From contig JAUJNF010000002.1 of assembly GCA_030446485.1 (NCBI GenBank), positions 124,001 through 188,000 of the forward strand: DNA of 64,000 bases, in the 5' to 3' direction. The stretch comes from Thermoleophilaceae bacterium. GTDB taxonomy: Bacteria; Actinomycetota; Thermoleophilia; Solirubrobacterales; Thermoleophilaceae. Shown here in pieces: positions 49,612-59,789 of this stretch; the stretch's first letter is position 1; each line of letters begins with the position of its first letter. The position numbers were made by a program, and so were the translations under genes. The notes under the pieces are model-generated. The model was given only the letters and a program-made list of their open reading frames with translations, searched no databases and had not been told where the DNA came from.

Positions 49612-49700
49612 TAGCTAAATCGCCAGGTGCGATAGACACGCCAGGAGGCGCCCGTGGGGGCGCTCAGGGGTACGGCGGGCGTGTCGAGGTGCTGCATCAT
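49611..49700 (-). CDS. Candidate leader peptide MMQHLDTPAVPLSAPTGASWRVYRTWRFS
   Basis: Short ORF rich in aromatic codons (W, Y, W, F in the last 11 residues), stop abutting the hairpin, upstream of DAHP synthase. Confidence 0.55.
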   Translation of the reverse strand: MMQHLDTPAVPLSAPTGASWRVYRTWRFS

Positions 49701-49770
49701 CAGGGGTTGTAGCACGGATCGGCCACGGTGGGGCCGGGCTTGAGTGCTGGATCGTCGGGCAACGACCCGC

Positions 49771-50787
49771 TCAGCCGCGCTTGTAGCGGCTGGCAACGTA
49801 TTCCTCCACCCAGGCTCTGGAGCTCCGCCAGCTACCGTCGGCGGCCTTCGCGGCCTTCAGCCGCCCTCTGGTGGCAGCGACGCGCAGGGCGTTGGCGGAC
49901 AGCTCGTCGGTCTCGAGCGCCGGCAGCGGTACAAGCCGTGCGGGCCCGGCGATCGCCGGGACGACGAACCTGTAGAGGTTGTCCAGCACGGCGCGCGCCA
50001 GGAGCTCTCCGAGCGGCCCGAGGTCGCCTTGGTCGGCTCGGCGGAGCGCGGCCAGGTACCGGCTGCGATCGCGCTTGTAGACGATCGCCGGCGGAAGCCC
50101 CAGGCGTACCAGCAGGAGATTGAGGACCAGCCGGCCGGCACGGCCGTTGCCGTCGAGGAACGGGTGGATCTGCTCGAAGCGGGCGTGCAAGGACGCGAGC
50201 GCCTCGGCGAGCTTCGCCTCATCCACTGTGCCGAGAGCCCGCGCGTCCGTCACCCAGTCGCGGATGAGCACCGGTACCTCTGTCCAGGCGGGGGGCCGCA
50301 TTCCGGCTGGAAACTTCTCGATGTCGTGCTCGCGAAACGAACCGGGGCCTTCGCGCTCGGTCGCCTGCGGATGTGGCGCCACCTCCCACACCGGTGTCAT
50401 CGCGAGAGCGTGTACGTGACGTACCTCCGAGAGCGAGATCAGTCCGTCGTCCACCCAGTCGCCGGGGTGGATCCCCCGTCCGTAGACCCAGTCGGCGGCG
50501 GTGGCATATCCGCGAACCTCCAGGTACTCGCGGAGCTCCTTGTTTCCGACGGCGCGGCCCTCGGAGAGCAGCTGCTCGACCTGCCGGAGAACGAGCGTGT
50601 TTCCCTCGATCGCGGTTGAGTGGTGCGCCTCCTCCAGCCAGATCCCACGCCAGATGCCCTCGGCCTCGGCGGGCAACGGGAGTCCACCAAGGCGTTCCCG
50701 CAGCTCACCGACCTGCAGGCGCAGACGCTCGTAGACCGCGGCCCGGGACGGGCGCCCGCGCGCCCGTGATTTGTTCGGTCTGGCCAT
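49771..50787 (-). CDS. Fic/DOC-family protein (putative AMPylase)
   Basis: Fic motif 'IHPFLDGNGRAGRLVLNLLLV' and inhibitory-type 'STAIEGNTL'. Confidence 0.93.
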   Translation of the reverse strand: MARPNKSRARGRPSRAAVYERLRLQVGELRERLGGLPLPAEAEGIWRGIWLEEAHHSTAIEGNTLVLRQVEQLLSEGRAVGNKELREYLEVRGYATAADWVYGRGIHPGDWVDDGLISLSEVRHVHALAMTPVWEVAPHPQATEREGPGSFREHDIEKFPAGMRPPAWTEVPVLIRDWVTDARALGTVDEAKLAEALASLHARFEQIHPFLDGNGRAGRLVLNLLLVRLGLPPAIVYKRDRSRYLAALRRADQGDLGPLGELLARAVLDNLYRFVVPAIAGPARLVPLPALETDELSANALRVAATRGRLKAAKAADGSWRSSRAWVEEYVASRYKRG

Positions 50788-50850
50788 GAACTAAATGTAC
50801 CGAACAACAGGCAAAGTGTGCAGGTCACCGCAATGAAACCGTACCGAACA
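50771..50850. promoter_or_regulatory. Operator-like repeats upstream of the Fic gene
   Basis: TTGTTCGGT (50771-50779) - N19 - ACCGAACAA (50799-50807) inverted repeat, plus a third copy ACCGAACA (50843-50850). Confidence 0.6.
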
Positions 50851-50904
50851 CTTAAACGCGGCCCGCGCTGGCCGCCTTTGCGCCGGCGACGGCGGTCCAG
50901 CGTG

Positions 50905-51981
50905 TCACAGCACCTCGTCCAGCGCCCGCAGGAAGCGGTCGTTCTCCGCCCGCGTGCCGTAGGTCACGCGCAGGTGGCCGGCTCCCCCGAGGCCCGTGCC
51001 GCCGCGCACGATCACCCCGCGCGCACCGAGTCCCTCGAGCACCTCCGCCTCGTCGCGGTCGCCCAGCGACACCCAGGAGAAGTTGGCCTGGCTGTCGGTG
51101 ACCGACAGGCCGCGCTCCTCCAGCTCGCCCTGCAGGTGAAGGCGCTCGACCGCGGTGCGCTCCACCCGGCGCGCCACCTCGTCGCCGTGCCTGAGCGCCT
51201 CGGCGGCGGCCACCTGGGCCACGGCGTTCACCGCGAAGGGCTGCCAGACGCGCTCGACGCCCAGCCGGAAGTCCTCGGGGCCGAGCGCATAGCCGACCCT
51301 GATCCCGGCCAGGCCATAGACCTTCGAGAAGGTGCGCAGGACGATCAGGTTCGGGTGCCGGTCGAGCAGCGGGAGCGATTCGTCGGGATCCTGCAGGAGG
51401 CCGAACTCGATGTAGGCCTCGTCGAGGATGACCGCCACGTGACGGGGCACCTCGGCCACGAAGGCCTCGATCGCCTCGACCGGAAGCGCCGTGGCCGTCG
51501 GGTTGTTCGGGTTGCACACGAGCAGCATCCGCGTGGCGGCGGTGACCTCGGCGGCCATGGCCTCGAGGTCGTGGCGGCCGTCCTCGTCGAGGGGCACCGC
51601 GATCGCGCGCGCGCCGGTCATCGCCGCCAGGTGGGGGTAGATGGAGAACGACGGCCAGGCGTACACGAGCTCGGCGCCGGGCTCGAGCATGGCCTGCGCC
51701 GCGGCCAGCAGGATCTCGCACGAGCCGTTGCCCACCGTCACCCGGCCAGGCGCGAGCTCGTGGCGCTCCGCCAGCCGCCGGCGGAGCGCCGACTTCGAGG
51801 GGTCCGGGTAGCGATTGAGGCCGCCGAGCGCTTCCTTTACGGCCTCCAGCACGGCGGGGTGAGGTGGCCACGGCGTCTCGTTCGAGGCCATGAGCGCCCG
51901 CTCGCCCTGGTACCCGTAGGCCTCGGCCGCCGGATAGGCGGGGATCTCGCGCAGGCGCGTGACGAACTCGATGGCGCTCAC
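50905..51981 (-). CDS. hisC: Histidinol-phosphate aminotransferase-like PLP enzyme
   Basis: 'ASNETPWPPHPAVLEAVKEALGGLNRYPDPS...LVCNPNNPTATAL...VILDEAYIEF...LRTFSKVYGLAGIRVGYAL'. Confidence 0.9.
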   Translation of the reverse strand: MSAIEFVTRLREIPAYPAAEAYGYQGERALMASNETPWPPHPAVLEAVKEALGGLNRYPDPSKSALRRRLAERHELAPGRVTVGNGSCEILLAAAQAMLEPGAELVYAWPSFSIYPHLAAMTGARAIAVPLDEDGRHDLEAMAAEVTAATRMLLVCNPNNPTATALPVEAIEAFVAEVPRHVAVILDEAYIEFGLLQDPDESLPLLDRHPNLIVLRTFSKVYGLAGIRVGYALGPEDFRLGVERVWQPFAVNAVAQVAAAEALRHGDEVARRVERTAVERLHLQGELEERGLSVTDSQANFSWVSLGDRDEAEVLEGLGARGVIVRGGTGLGGAGHLRVTYGTRAENDRFLRALDEVL

Positions 51982-52343
51982 TGGGCTCCCTCGAGGTCGC
52001 GGCGCAGGGCGGCCGCCTCGCGCAGGTAGACGTGACGGGGCTCGCTGCCGTCGGGCGCGTAGCAGTGCAGCATCAGGCGGATCACGCGAGGCATGGAGCC
52101 GGGCACGTCGACCTCGCGCGCGCACAGGAGCGGGACGGCGCCGAGGCCGAGCCGGCGCGCCGCGACGGCCGGGAATTCGGCGTCGAGGTCGCCGGTGCAG
52201 GTGAAGATGCAGCTCACCATGTGGTCGGCGGCGAGCTCGTTTCTCTCCATGACCGCTCGCACCAGCTCCTCGGTGGCCTCGAGGATCTGACCGGCGTCGT
52301 TGTCGTTCACCGTCGTGGCGCCGCGCAGGGCCCGGAGCTTCAT
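51978..52343 (-). CDS. aroH: Chorismate mutase, AroH type
   Basis: 'LRALRGATTVNDNDAGQILEATEELVRAVMERNEL...MVSCIFTCTGDLDAEFPAVAARRLGLGAVPLLCAREVDVPGSMPRVIRLMLH'. Confidence 0.95.
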   Translation of the reverse strand: MKLRALRGATTVNDNDAGQILEATEELVRAVMERNELAADHMVSCIFTCTGDLDAEFPAVAARRLGLGAVPLLCAREVDVPGSMPRVIRLMLHCYAPDGSEPRHVYLREAAALRRDLEGAQ

Positions 52344-53074
52344 CGGCGGCGATTATCGCCCACGCGGGCGCGTCCCTCCCTTTCGGCGGGGGCCCGCAGC
52401 TCCTCGATCTCCCCCGGACGCAGGCGCCGGTGCGCACCCGGGGCAAGGCCGCGCAGGCGCAGCGGCCCGAACGCGACGCGCTCGAGGGCGGTCACGCGGT
52501 GGCCGACGGCCTCGACCATGCGCCTGACCTGGCGCTTGCGGCCCTCGCGGATGGTGATCTCGAGCAGCCCGGGCCGCACCTGGCGCACCTTCGCGGGGGC
52601 GGTGCGGCCGTCGTCGAGCTCCAACCCCTCGCGCAGGCCCTGGAGGCCGCGCTCGGACACGACCGCCGGGCGCACGTGGGCGCGGTAGGTCTTGGCCACC
52701 CCGTAGCGAGGATGGGTGAGGAGGTTGGCCAGCTCGCCGTCGTTGGTGAGCAGCAGCAATCCGGTGCTGTCGGCGTCGAGGCGGCCGACCGGGTACAGGC
52801 GCCGCGCCGAGGGCACGAGCTCGGTGACGGTGCGGCGGCCGTGGGTGTCGCTGGCGGTGGACACCACGCCTGCCGGCTTGTTCAGCACCCAGACCTCGCG
52901 CGGCTCTGCTCGGACCGGCTCGCCGTCGACGGCCACGGCGCTCGACTCGTCGACGTCGCGGGCCGGATCGGTGACTGCCGTTCCGGCAACCGTGACCCGA
53001 CCCTCGGCCACCAGGCCCTCCGCCGCCCGCCGTGAGGCGACACCGGCGTGGGCCAGGTACTTGGCGAGGCGCAC
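52340..53074 (-). CDS. 23S rRNA pseudouridine synthase (RluB family)
   Basis: S4 domain 'RLAKYLAHAGVASRRAAEGLVAEGRV', 'NKPAGVVSTASDTHGRRTV', 'YPVGRLDADSTGLLLLTNDGELANLLTHPRYGV'. Confidence 0.94.
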   Translation of the reverse strand: MRLAKYLAHAGVASRRAAEGLVAEGRVTVAGTAVTDPARDVDESSAVAVDGEPVRAEPREVWVLNKPAGVVSTASDTHGRRTVTELVPSARRLYPVGRLDADSTGLLLLTNDGELANLLTHPRYGVAKTYRAHVRPAVVSERGLQGLREGLELDDGRTAPAKVRQVRPGLLEITIREGRKRQVRRMVEAVGHRVTALERVAFGPLRLRGLAPGAHRRLRPGEIEELRAPAEREGRARVGDNRRR

Positions 53075-53112
53075 CGGCTCAGCCTCGCATAGGCCGCTGC
53101 GAGAATGGCGAC

Positions 53113-54093
53113 GTGGACCTACAGCTCCTCGAGCAAGCCTTGGGCGATCGGCGCGAGCCTCCCTTCCGGGCGCGGCAGGTGTGGGAATGGGCCGCTCGGG
53201 GTGCTGCTTCCTACGACGAGATGAGCAACGTCCCCGCCGATCTACGCGGGGAGCTCGCGCGAACCGTGCCGTTGTCGTCGCTCGAGCTCGAGCACGAGGC
53301 GCGCGCGAGCGACGGCACCGAGAAGGTTCTCCTGCGCACCGCCGACGGTCGCCCCGTCGAGAGCGTGCTCATGCGCTACCGCGACGGCCGCCGCTCGCTG
53401 TGCCTCTCGAGCCAGTCGGGCTGCCCGCTCACCTGCACCTTCTGCGCCACCGGGCGGATGAAGTTCGGCCGCAACCTCACGGCGTCCGAGATCCTCGACC
53501 AGGCGCTGCACTTCCGCCGCAAGGAGGCGGTGAACCACGCGGTGTTCATGGGGATGGGCGAGCCGCTGCTCAACCTCGACAACGTCCTCGCCGCCTGCGA
53601 GCGGCTCCCGGACCTTGGCATCACCGCGCGCCGGACCGCCATCTCGACCGTGGGCTGGATCCCCGGCATCGAGCGCCTGGCCGGCGAGGGGCCGCCCGTG
53701 CGCCTGGCGCTGTCCCTGCACGCCGCCGACGAGGCCCTGCGCTCCGAGCTGATGCCGGTGAACGACCGCTATCCGCTCCCCGATGTGCTCGACGCCTGCC
53801 GGGCCTGGTCCGAGGCCCGCCGCGAGCCGGTCTTCGTCGAGTACCTGATGCTCGGCGGGGTGAACGACCGTCACGAGCAGGCCGTGGCCCTGGCGGACGC
53901 CCTTCAGCCGCGTGCCATGTTCAAGGTCAACCTGATCCCCTACAACCCCACCGACGCGCAGTTCGAGGGCTCGAGCCGCAACGCCGTCGACGCGTTTCGC
54001 GCGGCCCTCGACGCCCAGGGCGTGCGGGCCACGGTGCGGCTCACCCGCGGGCGGGACATCGACGCGGCGTGCGGGCAGCTGGCCGCTCGCTGA
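53113..54093 (+). CDS. rlmN: 23S rRNA (adenine2503-C2)-methyltransferase
   Basis: Radical-SAM motif 'CLSSQSGCPLTCTFCATGRMKFGRNLTASEI...AVFMGMGEPLLNLDNV'. Confidence 0.95.
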   Translation: MDLQLLEQALGDRREPPFRARQVWEWAARGAASYDEMSNVPADLRGELARTVPLSSLELEHEARASDGTEKVLLRTADGRPVESVLMRYRDGRRSLCLSSQSGCPLTCTFCATGRMKFGRNLTASEILDQALHFRRKEAVNHAVFMGMGEPLLNLDNVLAACERLPDLGITARRTAISTVGWIPGIERLAGEGPPVRLALSLHAADEALRSELMPVNDRYPLPDVLDACRAWSEARREPVFVEYLMLGGVNDRHEQAVALADALQPRAMFKVNLIPYNPTDAQFEGSSRNAVDAFRAALDAQGVRATVRLTRGRDIDAACGQLAAR

Positions 54094-54113
54094 GCCTCGG
54101 GGCGGCGCGGGCG

Positions 54114-54202
54114 GAGCGGTTCGGCTTGAGCGGGCGCGGTTCGCTCGGCGGGAGCGGTTCGGCTCGAGCGGGCGCGGTTCGCTCGGGGGCGCGGTTCGCT
54201 CG
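54114..54202. repeat. 38-bp GC-rich tandem repeat, about 2.3 copies
   Basis: gagcggttcggcttgagcgggcgcggttcgctcggcgg repeated at 54152, partial third copy ggcgcggttcgctcg at 54188. Confidence 0.75.
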
Positions 54203-54234
54203 ACCTGCGGCGCCTAACTCGACCCGCGCGGCGG

Positions 54235-54556
54235 CTAGCTCGGCCGCAGCGCCATCGCGCCCAGCGGCCGGCGCCTTCGCGGCACCAGCGAGCCACCGCG
54301 GCGCTCCGTCGGCTCGTCCTCCGAGCGCAGCTGCGCGGCGCGCAGCTGCAGGAGATCGCCGAGCTCGGCGGTGAGGCGGAAGGGATCGGCGACGATCCGG
54401 CCGGCCGCAAGCAGGAGCGCGGCGAGCGGGGCGCCGTCGACCTCCGCCACCAGCGCCGCTCCACGGGGCGCGGGGGCGCTGTCGAGCGCCGCCAGGCGAC
54501 GGAGCGCCGCGGCGTCGCCAGCCTCCGCCACACGAATGGTGATGCAGCCCGTCACG
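54235..54556 (-). CDS. Small GNAT-like/hypothetical protein
   Basis: 'VTGCITIRVAEAGDAAALRRLAALDSAPAPRGAALVAEVDGAPLAALLLAAGRIVADPF'. Confidence 0.45.
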
Positions 54557-54619
54557 CCGCCGCCCTCACCGCCGGCGCCACGACCGGCGCCGCGGGGGCG
54601 CGGAGCGCCCGGCCCGCCC

Positions 54620-55488
54620 CGGCAGCCGGCCCTCGGCCGCGACCGCGCCGAGCCGACGAGGATCAGGGCCAGACCGATGAACGTGCCCGCCGAGACGCTC
54701 TCGCCGAGCAGCGTCACCCCGTAGAGCACCGCGAAGCCCGCGCGCGATGTAGGCCACCACGGACGCCCGGGACGCTCCGACGTCGGCGATCAGCGTGTAG
54801 AAGACGAGGAAGGCGATGCCCGTGCCGCCGAAGCCGAGCGCGGCCATCGCCCCCACCGTGATCGCGCCGAGGCGGCGATCTGGACGGTCGAGCGCCGACC
54901 GCCTTGCCGGCAGCGCGAGCAGCGCGGTCGCGGCCATCGCGCCGGTGACGATCCCGACCGGCTGGTAGCCGGCCAGGCGGCGCTTGAGGTAGTGGGCGCC
55001 GACCGCGTAGCCAATGTCCAGGCCAGCACCATCAGCCCGCCGACCAGCGCACCGGCGTCGCCGCCGACGTCGATCCCGAGGAGCACCGCGACCCCCACGA
55101 TGCCGACTCCCACGCCCACAGCGCCCAGGCGGCTCGAACGCTCGGCGGGCGACACGCGCAGGGCGATCAACGCGGTGAAGATCGGGGCGGAGGCCACGAG
55201 GATGCCCGCCAGCGACGAGGAGATCTCCTGCTGGCCCGCCGAGATCAGCAGGAAGGGGCCGGCGATCTGTACGGCGGCGAGCACGAAGAGAGCACCGACG
55301 CGTCCACGCAGGCCGCTGAGGGCCCCGCGGCGGATGGCGAAGGGCAGCAGCACGAGCGCGCCCAGCGCCGTGCGGGCGAACACCACACCGGCGGGCGACA
55401 GGTCATCGAGTCCGATCTCGATGAACAGGTACGAGGAGCCCCACATCGCCGCGAGGAACCCCATCATCGCCCATGCTCGGCCGCTCAT
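54620..55488 (-). CDS. EamA/DMT-family transporter, frameshifted in C-terminal half
   Basis: 'MSGRAWAMMGFLAAMWGSSYLFIEIGLDDLSPAGVVFARTALGALVLLP...ISAGQQEISSSLAGILVASAPIFTALIAL'. Confidence 0.75.
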
Positions 55489-55560
55489 GAGGGTGAGCAT
55501 CGCAGCACGCGGTCCATGAGCACAAATGACAAGTAGCGTCATGTCCGATAAGTTCCACTT

Positions 55561-56540
55561 ATGCTCGACGTGCGCCGCATGCGGGTGTTGCGCGAGGTCG
55601 CGCGACCGGGGCTCGTTCTCGGCGGCGGCCGAGTCGCTGTCCACCACCCAGTCGGCGGTCAGCCAGCAGGTGGCGGCCCTCGAGCGGGAGGCCGGCGCCA
55701 CGCCGGGCTGCTGGAGCGCGGCGGCCGCGGGGTGCGGCTGACCGACGCCGCGCCGCGCCCTCGTTGCCCACGCCGATGCCATCCTGGCCTGGCTCGGCGA
55801 GGCCGAGCAGGAGCTGGCGGCGATCGCCGCGAGCTGCGCGGCGGGCGGCGCGATCGGCACATTCCCGAGCGCCGGGGCGACCGGCGTTCCGCGCGCGGTG
55901 GCCACCTTCAAGACCCGCCACCCCGAGGTCGAGCCGAGCATGGTCGAGGGCGAGCCCGAGGACCCGATCCCGCGGCGAGGGTCGTCAGGGCGGGCGAGCT
56001 GGACATGGCGCTCGTGCTCGTACCCGTGACGCCAGGCGGTGCCCGGCGCGCCGGCCGACCCGGCCGAGGGCGAGCGCGCGCGCATCATCTGGTCGACGAC
56101 GCGGTGGACGTCGCGCGCACGCCCCCGTGTCGAGCGCGTCGCCGCCCGGCACACCGTGCGCCGGCTGGAGGACCTCGGCGGCGAGTCGTGGATCGCCGCG
56201 GTGCGCGCCCGAGCTCCTGCACGACGATGATCAAGCGGGCTACCGGCGACTCCGGCTTCGAGGCCAGGATCACCTTCGCGGCGACGATTACCAGGTGGCA
56301 CAGGCCCTGGTGGCCGCGGGCGTCGGCGTGACGATGCTGCCGCGGCGTAGGGCCTGACCACCGTGCACCCCGAGGTCGAGGTGCGCTCGCTGGGGCCCTC
56401 GGCGCCCGTACGCCGGATCTGGGCCGCGCGCCTCGCCGACTCCGAGCCCGCCGCCCGCCAGCGAGGCGATGCTGCAGATCCTCACCGACGTGAGCGAGGA
56501 CTTCGCGGACGGGCGGGCGTTGGCAGCGGTCTCCTAGCCG
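55561..56540 (+). CDS. LysR-family regulator, multiply frameshifted
   Basis: 'MLDVRRMRVLREVA' then, across frames, 'SFSAAAESLSTTQSAVSQQVAALEREAGA'; C-terminal 'VAQALVAAGVGVTMLPRRA'. Confidence 0.7.
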
Positions 56541-56569
56541 CGCGCTTCCCCCACGCGCCTCCCCGAGCG

Positions 56570-57230
56570 TCACCAGCTCGAGCCCAGCTCCCGCGCCCGC
56601 TCCGCGATGAGGGGGATGGCCGCGCTGGCGCGGTCAGCCGCGGCGCTCGGCCGGACGGAATAGCGGGCGGAGTCGTGCAGGACCAGCTCTGGAACAGATC
56701 GCGCCGCCGCGCGAGGTCCCGCCCCGCCATGTCGGCCGGCTGCGTGCCGCGACGTCGATGTCTTCCCAGTCGCCGCCCCACGCCGACCAGTACACGGGCT
56801 CCAGCTCGAGCGCGCCGCAGGCCGCGTAGGAGTGCTCGGTGAACGAGCGTCCGTAGTAGGGGCTCTGTAGAAGGCGCCGCGGCCGCCGCCCGGTGGCGAC
56901 CTCGATGCCGTCTCGAGCGCGCGCGCCGGATCGTCGCGCGCGCGACGCGGCGTCACGCGTCGTCGTGGGGCAGGTGTGTGAAGCTGTACTGCACCGCGCC
57001 ACCTCGTGGCCGCGCGAGGTGAGCTGACCCCGCCCCAGGGCGATGTTGCGCAGGCGCGCTGCTCGCAGCACCAGGAAGAAGGTCGCCCGCGCCCCGGCGG
57101 CGTCCAGGGCGTCGAGCACGAGCTGGCGTCGGGCGTCGGGGTCGGGCGCCCGTCGTCGAAGGTCAGGGCCACCCGGCCCGCGCCCTCGGGCAACCGCTCG
57201 AGCCGGCGGGAACGCCCGCCAGCGCTCGGA
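56570..57230 (-). CDS. Polysaccharide deacetylase (NodB-like), frameshifted
   Basis: 'GRVALTFDDG' then 'LVLDALDAAGARATFFLVL' and 'SRGHEVAR' in other frames. Confidence 0.65.
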
Positions 57231-57239
57231 AGCGTCTCC

Positions 57240-57930
57240 GAGCTGCGCCCGCGAAGCCTCGGCAGCTCGGCTACCTCTCCCCGCCACTACGAGGCGCTGC
57301 TCGCCGGCCCGCAGGAGGCGCTCGTCGTAAATCGCCCACCTCTCCGGGCGTCGGATCGAACTCGCGCGGATCTCGGGAAGGTCGCCGAGGCCGCTCAGCC
57401 CTCGAAGACGCTCGAAGAGCCGGCGAGGCGCGCGATACAGCACGGCACCGAAGCGTGAGCGCCCCGATTCGTCGATCAGGCTCGTCGTCGCGCGCAGCGT
57501 GCCCGACCGCTCGACGCCGTCCGACATCCACGCCGCGGATGCGAGCGAGGTATCCGGGCGCCGACTCCGGGATGCAGCGTAGGCCACGATGGCCAGGCAC
57601 CGCCGGCCTGCGCCTGCGATGGCTGGCGCTGGGTCGCCGCGGTCGTGACAGCAGGCGCCGGGCGGCGCGCTCGGCCACCGGGTCGGTGGCGAGGGTGAAG
57701 CCGCGGCGACGTCGCGCAGCACCGCTGGCCGTCGCCGACCTCGGCGGAGTGCATGCGGTTGAAGGTCGCCGGGCGCGGTGACGAGGCGCTCCACCACCTC
57801 GCCCTCGCCCACCTCGCACGCCTGGCGAGATCCGGCACCGACAGCGGCTCCGAGGAGAGGAAGAGGAGCGCCGTGTCGAGCACGTAGCTCGGCAGCTCGC
57901 AGTTCTCGTTCGCCGACTGCGTGCCGGCCT
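57240..57930 (-). CDS. scpB: Segregation and condensation protein B, frameshifted
   Basis: 'LDTALLFLSSEPLSVPDLAR', 'GFTLATDPVAERAARRLLSRPR', 'CLAIVAYA', 'LIDESGRSRFGAVLYRAPRRLFERLRGLSGLGDLPEI' in several frames. Confidence 0.8.
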
Positions 57931-58760
57931 CGTGATCGTGATCGGCCTCGACGTAGTGGCGGATCGCGCCGATGATCCGAGTGCGGCCTCGACCGCGCGC
58001 TGGATGCCGCTCGAGCACTCGGCGGCGAACAGGGTCACCGCGGTGATCGGTCAGGCGAGCCCGGCAGCTCGCGCGACCGCATGGTCGAAATCGAAGGCGT
58101 CCGCGGCCCGCAGCTGGCCGCGGCCCTTCTCGGTCGCGTTCGAGACGCAGCTGCCGGCGACGGGCGGCCGCCCGACGGCCACGTGCGCCGAGCTCGAGCG
58201 GCGGGCGGCGCCCTGCAGCAACCCGCCCAGGGCCTCGGCGCGAGGTGGCCGGGGTCGTAGCACTGCCGCGCCCCGTCGAGCGAGACCTTGCGCAGCGCCG
58301 CCGGCAACGGCGCCGAGCGGTAGCGGTAGCCCTCCCGCACGGCCTCCTCGCCGAGCGCCGGCGCAGGCGCTCGGAGGCGCAGCGCGCCAGCGGCGGTACG
58401 CCGAGCATCCGCGCGAGCACTACGACGTCTCGAACGGCCTCGCCGGCCTCGACTCCTCGATGACCTACTCGCGCGGCTCTTTCGCGACGGCGCCACGACT
58501 TGATCGAGCAGGGCGGCGATGCTCGAGCACGAGGAACTCGTCGTGGCCTCGAGAGCGATCTGACGTCGGCTGCGGCTTCAGGTGCTCGACTGCACGGCCG
58601 CCCGCCACGGCGGCCAGATCGGCATCCAGCAGGCGGAGCGCCAGGCGGAGCACCGCGTGCGGGTCTGCGAGCAGGGGTCGAACGTCGAGATCCGGCTGAT
58701 GGAAGACCTCGCGGCGAGCGGTCGAGGCGAGCACGGCATGGTCGAGCATCGGCGAGGAGC
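57930..58760 (-). CDS. scpA: Segregation and condensation protein A, frameshifted
   Basis: 'HDEFLVLEHRRPA', 'VLARMLGVPPLA', 'EGYRYRSAPLPAALRKVSLDGARQCYDP', 'FDFDHAV', 'AVTLFA' across frames; adjacent to scpB and trpS. Confidence 0.65.
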
Positions 58761-58769
58761 AGATCAGGC

Positions 58770-59475
58770 CTACGGGGCCGACGGCATGCGCTCGCGCACG
58801 TCGGCCACGGTCGGCGCCGCGCGATCGCCGCGCGCGCTTCGCTCCGCCGGCGAGCACGCGGTGCGCGTTCTCCTCATCGGCGCGGACTTCAAAGTCCAGC
58901 ACGTCGAGGGCGCACCGGCGCTACGAGCAGACGCTCGCCACTGCGTCGGCCACCGCCACCTTGAAGTCGCCCGTAGCGCGAGCTGGCGAAGTCGCGCTCG
59001 ACGTCGGCGGGCGCGCGGTCGCCGGATCACCGTCCATCACCTCGATCAGGTTCGATATCCGGGCGACGTCGGGCATTCCGAGGACCACCTCGCTGCCCGA
59101 GTCGGTCACCGCGCTCTTCACCTTCTTCGCGACGCGGGCCTGTCGTCGAGCGAGGAAGCACGCGACGCCGTTCTCCGACCCGGCGGTGGTGGACTCTCTT
59201 GGCCGTGGGGTCCTGGAGGTCCATGATGCGCGCGCCGACCGATCCGGTTGACGCGGTGATGCGGCACCACGAGCGTCTGCGCGTGAGCGCTCGTTGAACC
59301 GAGTAGGCGAGGTGTCGCGCTTCGAGATCGACTGGCTGACGCTGGTGACGTCCCCCACCCGCACGGCGTCGGCGCGGATGGCCTCATCGAGCGCACGTCG
59401 GCGCCGCGCAGTTGACCGGATAGATAAAGAGCCCCGCCGAGATCAGCTCGCGCTGCCTGGATGCCTTCTCCTTGA
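58770..59475 (-). CDS. trpS: Tryptophanyl-tRNA synthetase, C-terminal two thirds, frameshifted
   Basis: 'RELISAGLFIYPV', 'TLVVPHHRVNRIGR', 'MDLQDPTAK', 'AKKVKSAVTDSGSEV', 'ISNLIEVM', 'GDFKVAVADAVASV', 'AAPTVADVRERM'. Confidence 0.8.
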
Positions 59476-59730
59476 CGAGCACGTCGATGCGGCCGAGCCT
59501 CGACCGCCTGCTCGACCATGACGCGTCCGCCTGTGACGTCGCCCTGGACGAGCACGTCGCGGACGCCGGCGCCCTGCACCTTCCTCGACGCACGCTCGGA
59601 CTGGCGGGTGAAAGAGGCCTCCTGCAGCGCTCGGGGATCGCGAGGCCGGCTCGGCGAAGCGCACGGCATCGCCTGGCCGATTCCGGAGCCTCCGCCCGTC
59701 ACCAGCGTTCTTGCCCTCGGCGCATGGGTT
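59475..59730 (-). pseudogene. Short-chain dehydrogenase/reductase N-terminal fragment abutting trpS
   Basis: 'VTGGGSGIGQA', 'AVRFAEP', 'GAGVRDVLVQGDVT', 'GRIDVLV' across frames, then abrupt change to TrpS-like sequence. Confidence 0.6.
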
Positions 59731-59789
59731 CGCGGGATCGTAGGGCCGGTGACGTAAGAGACCGTGCAGGCCGACGACTGTGGGAAGAT

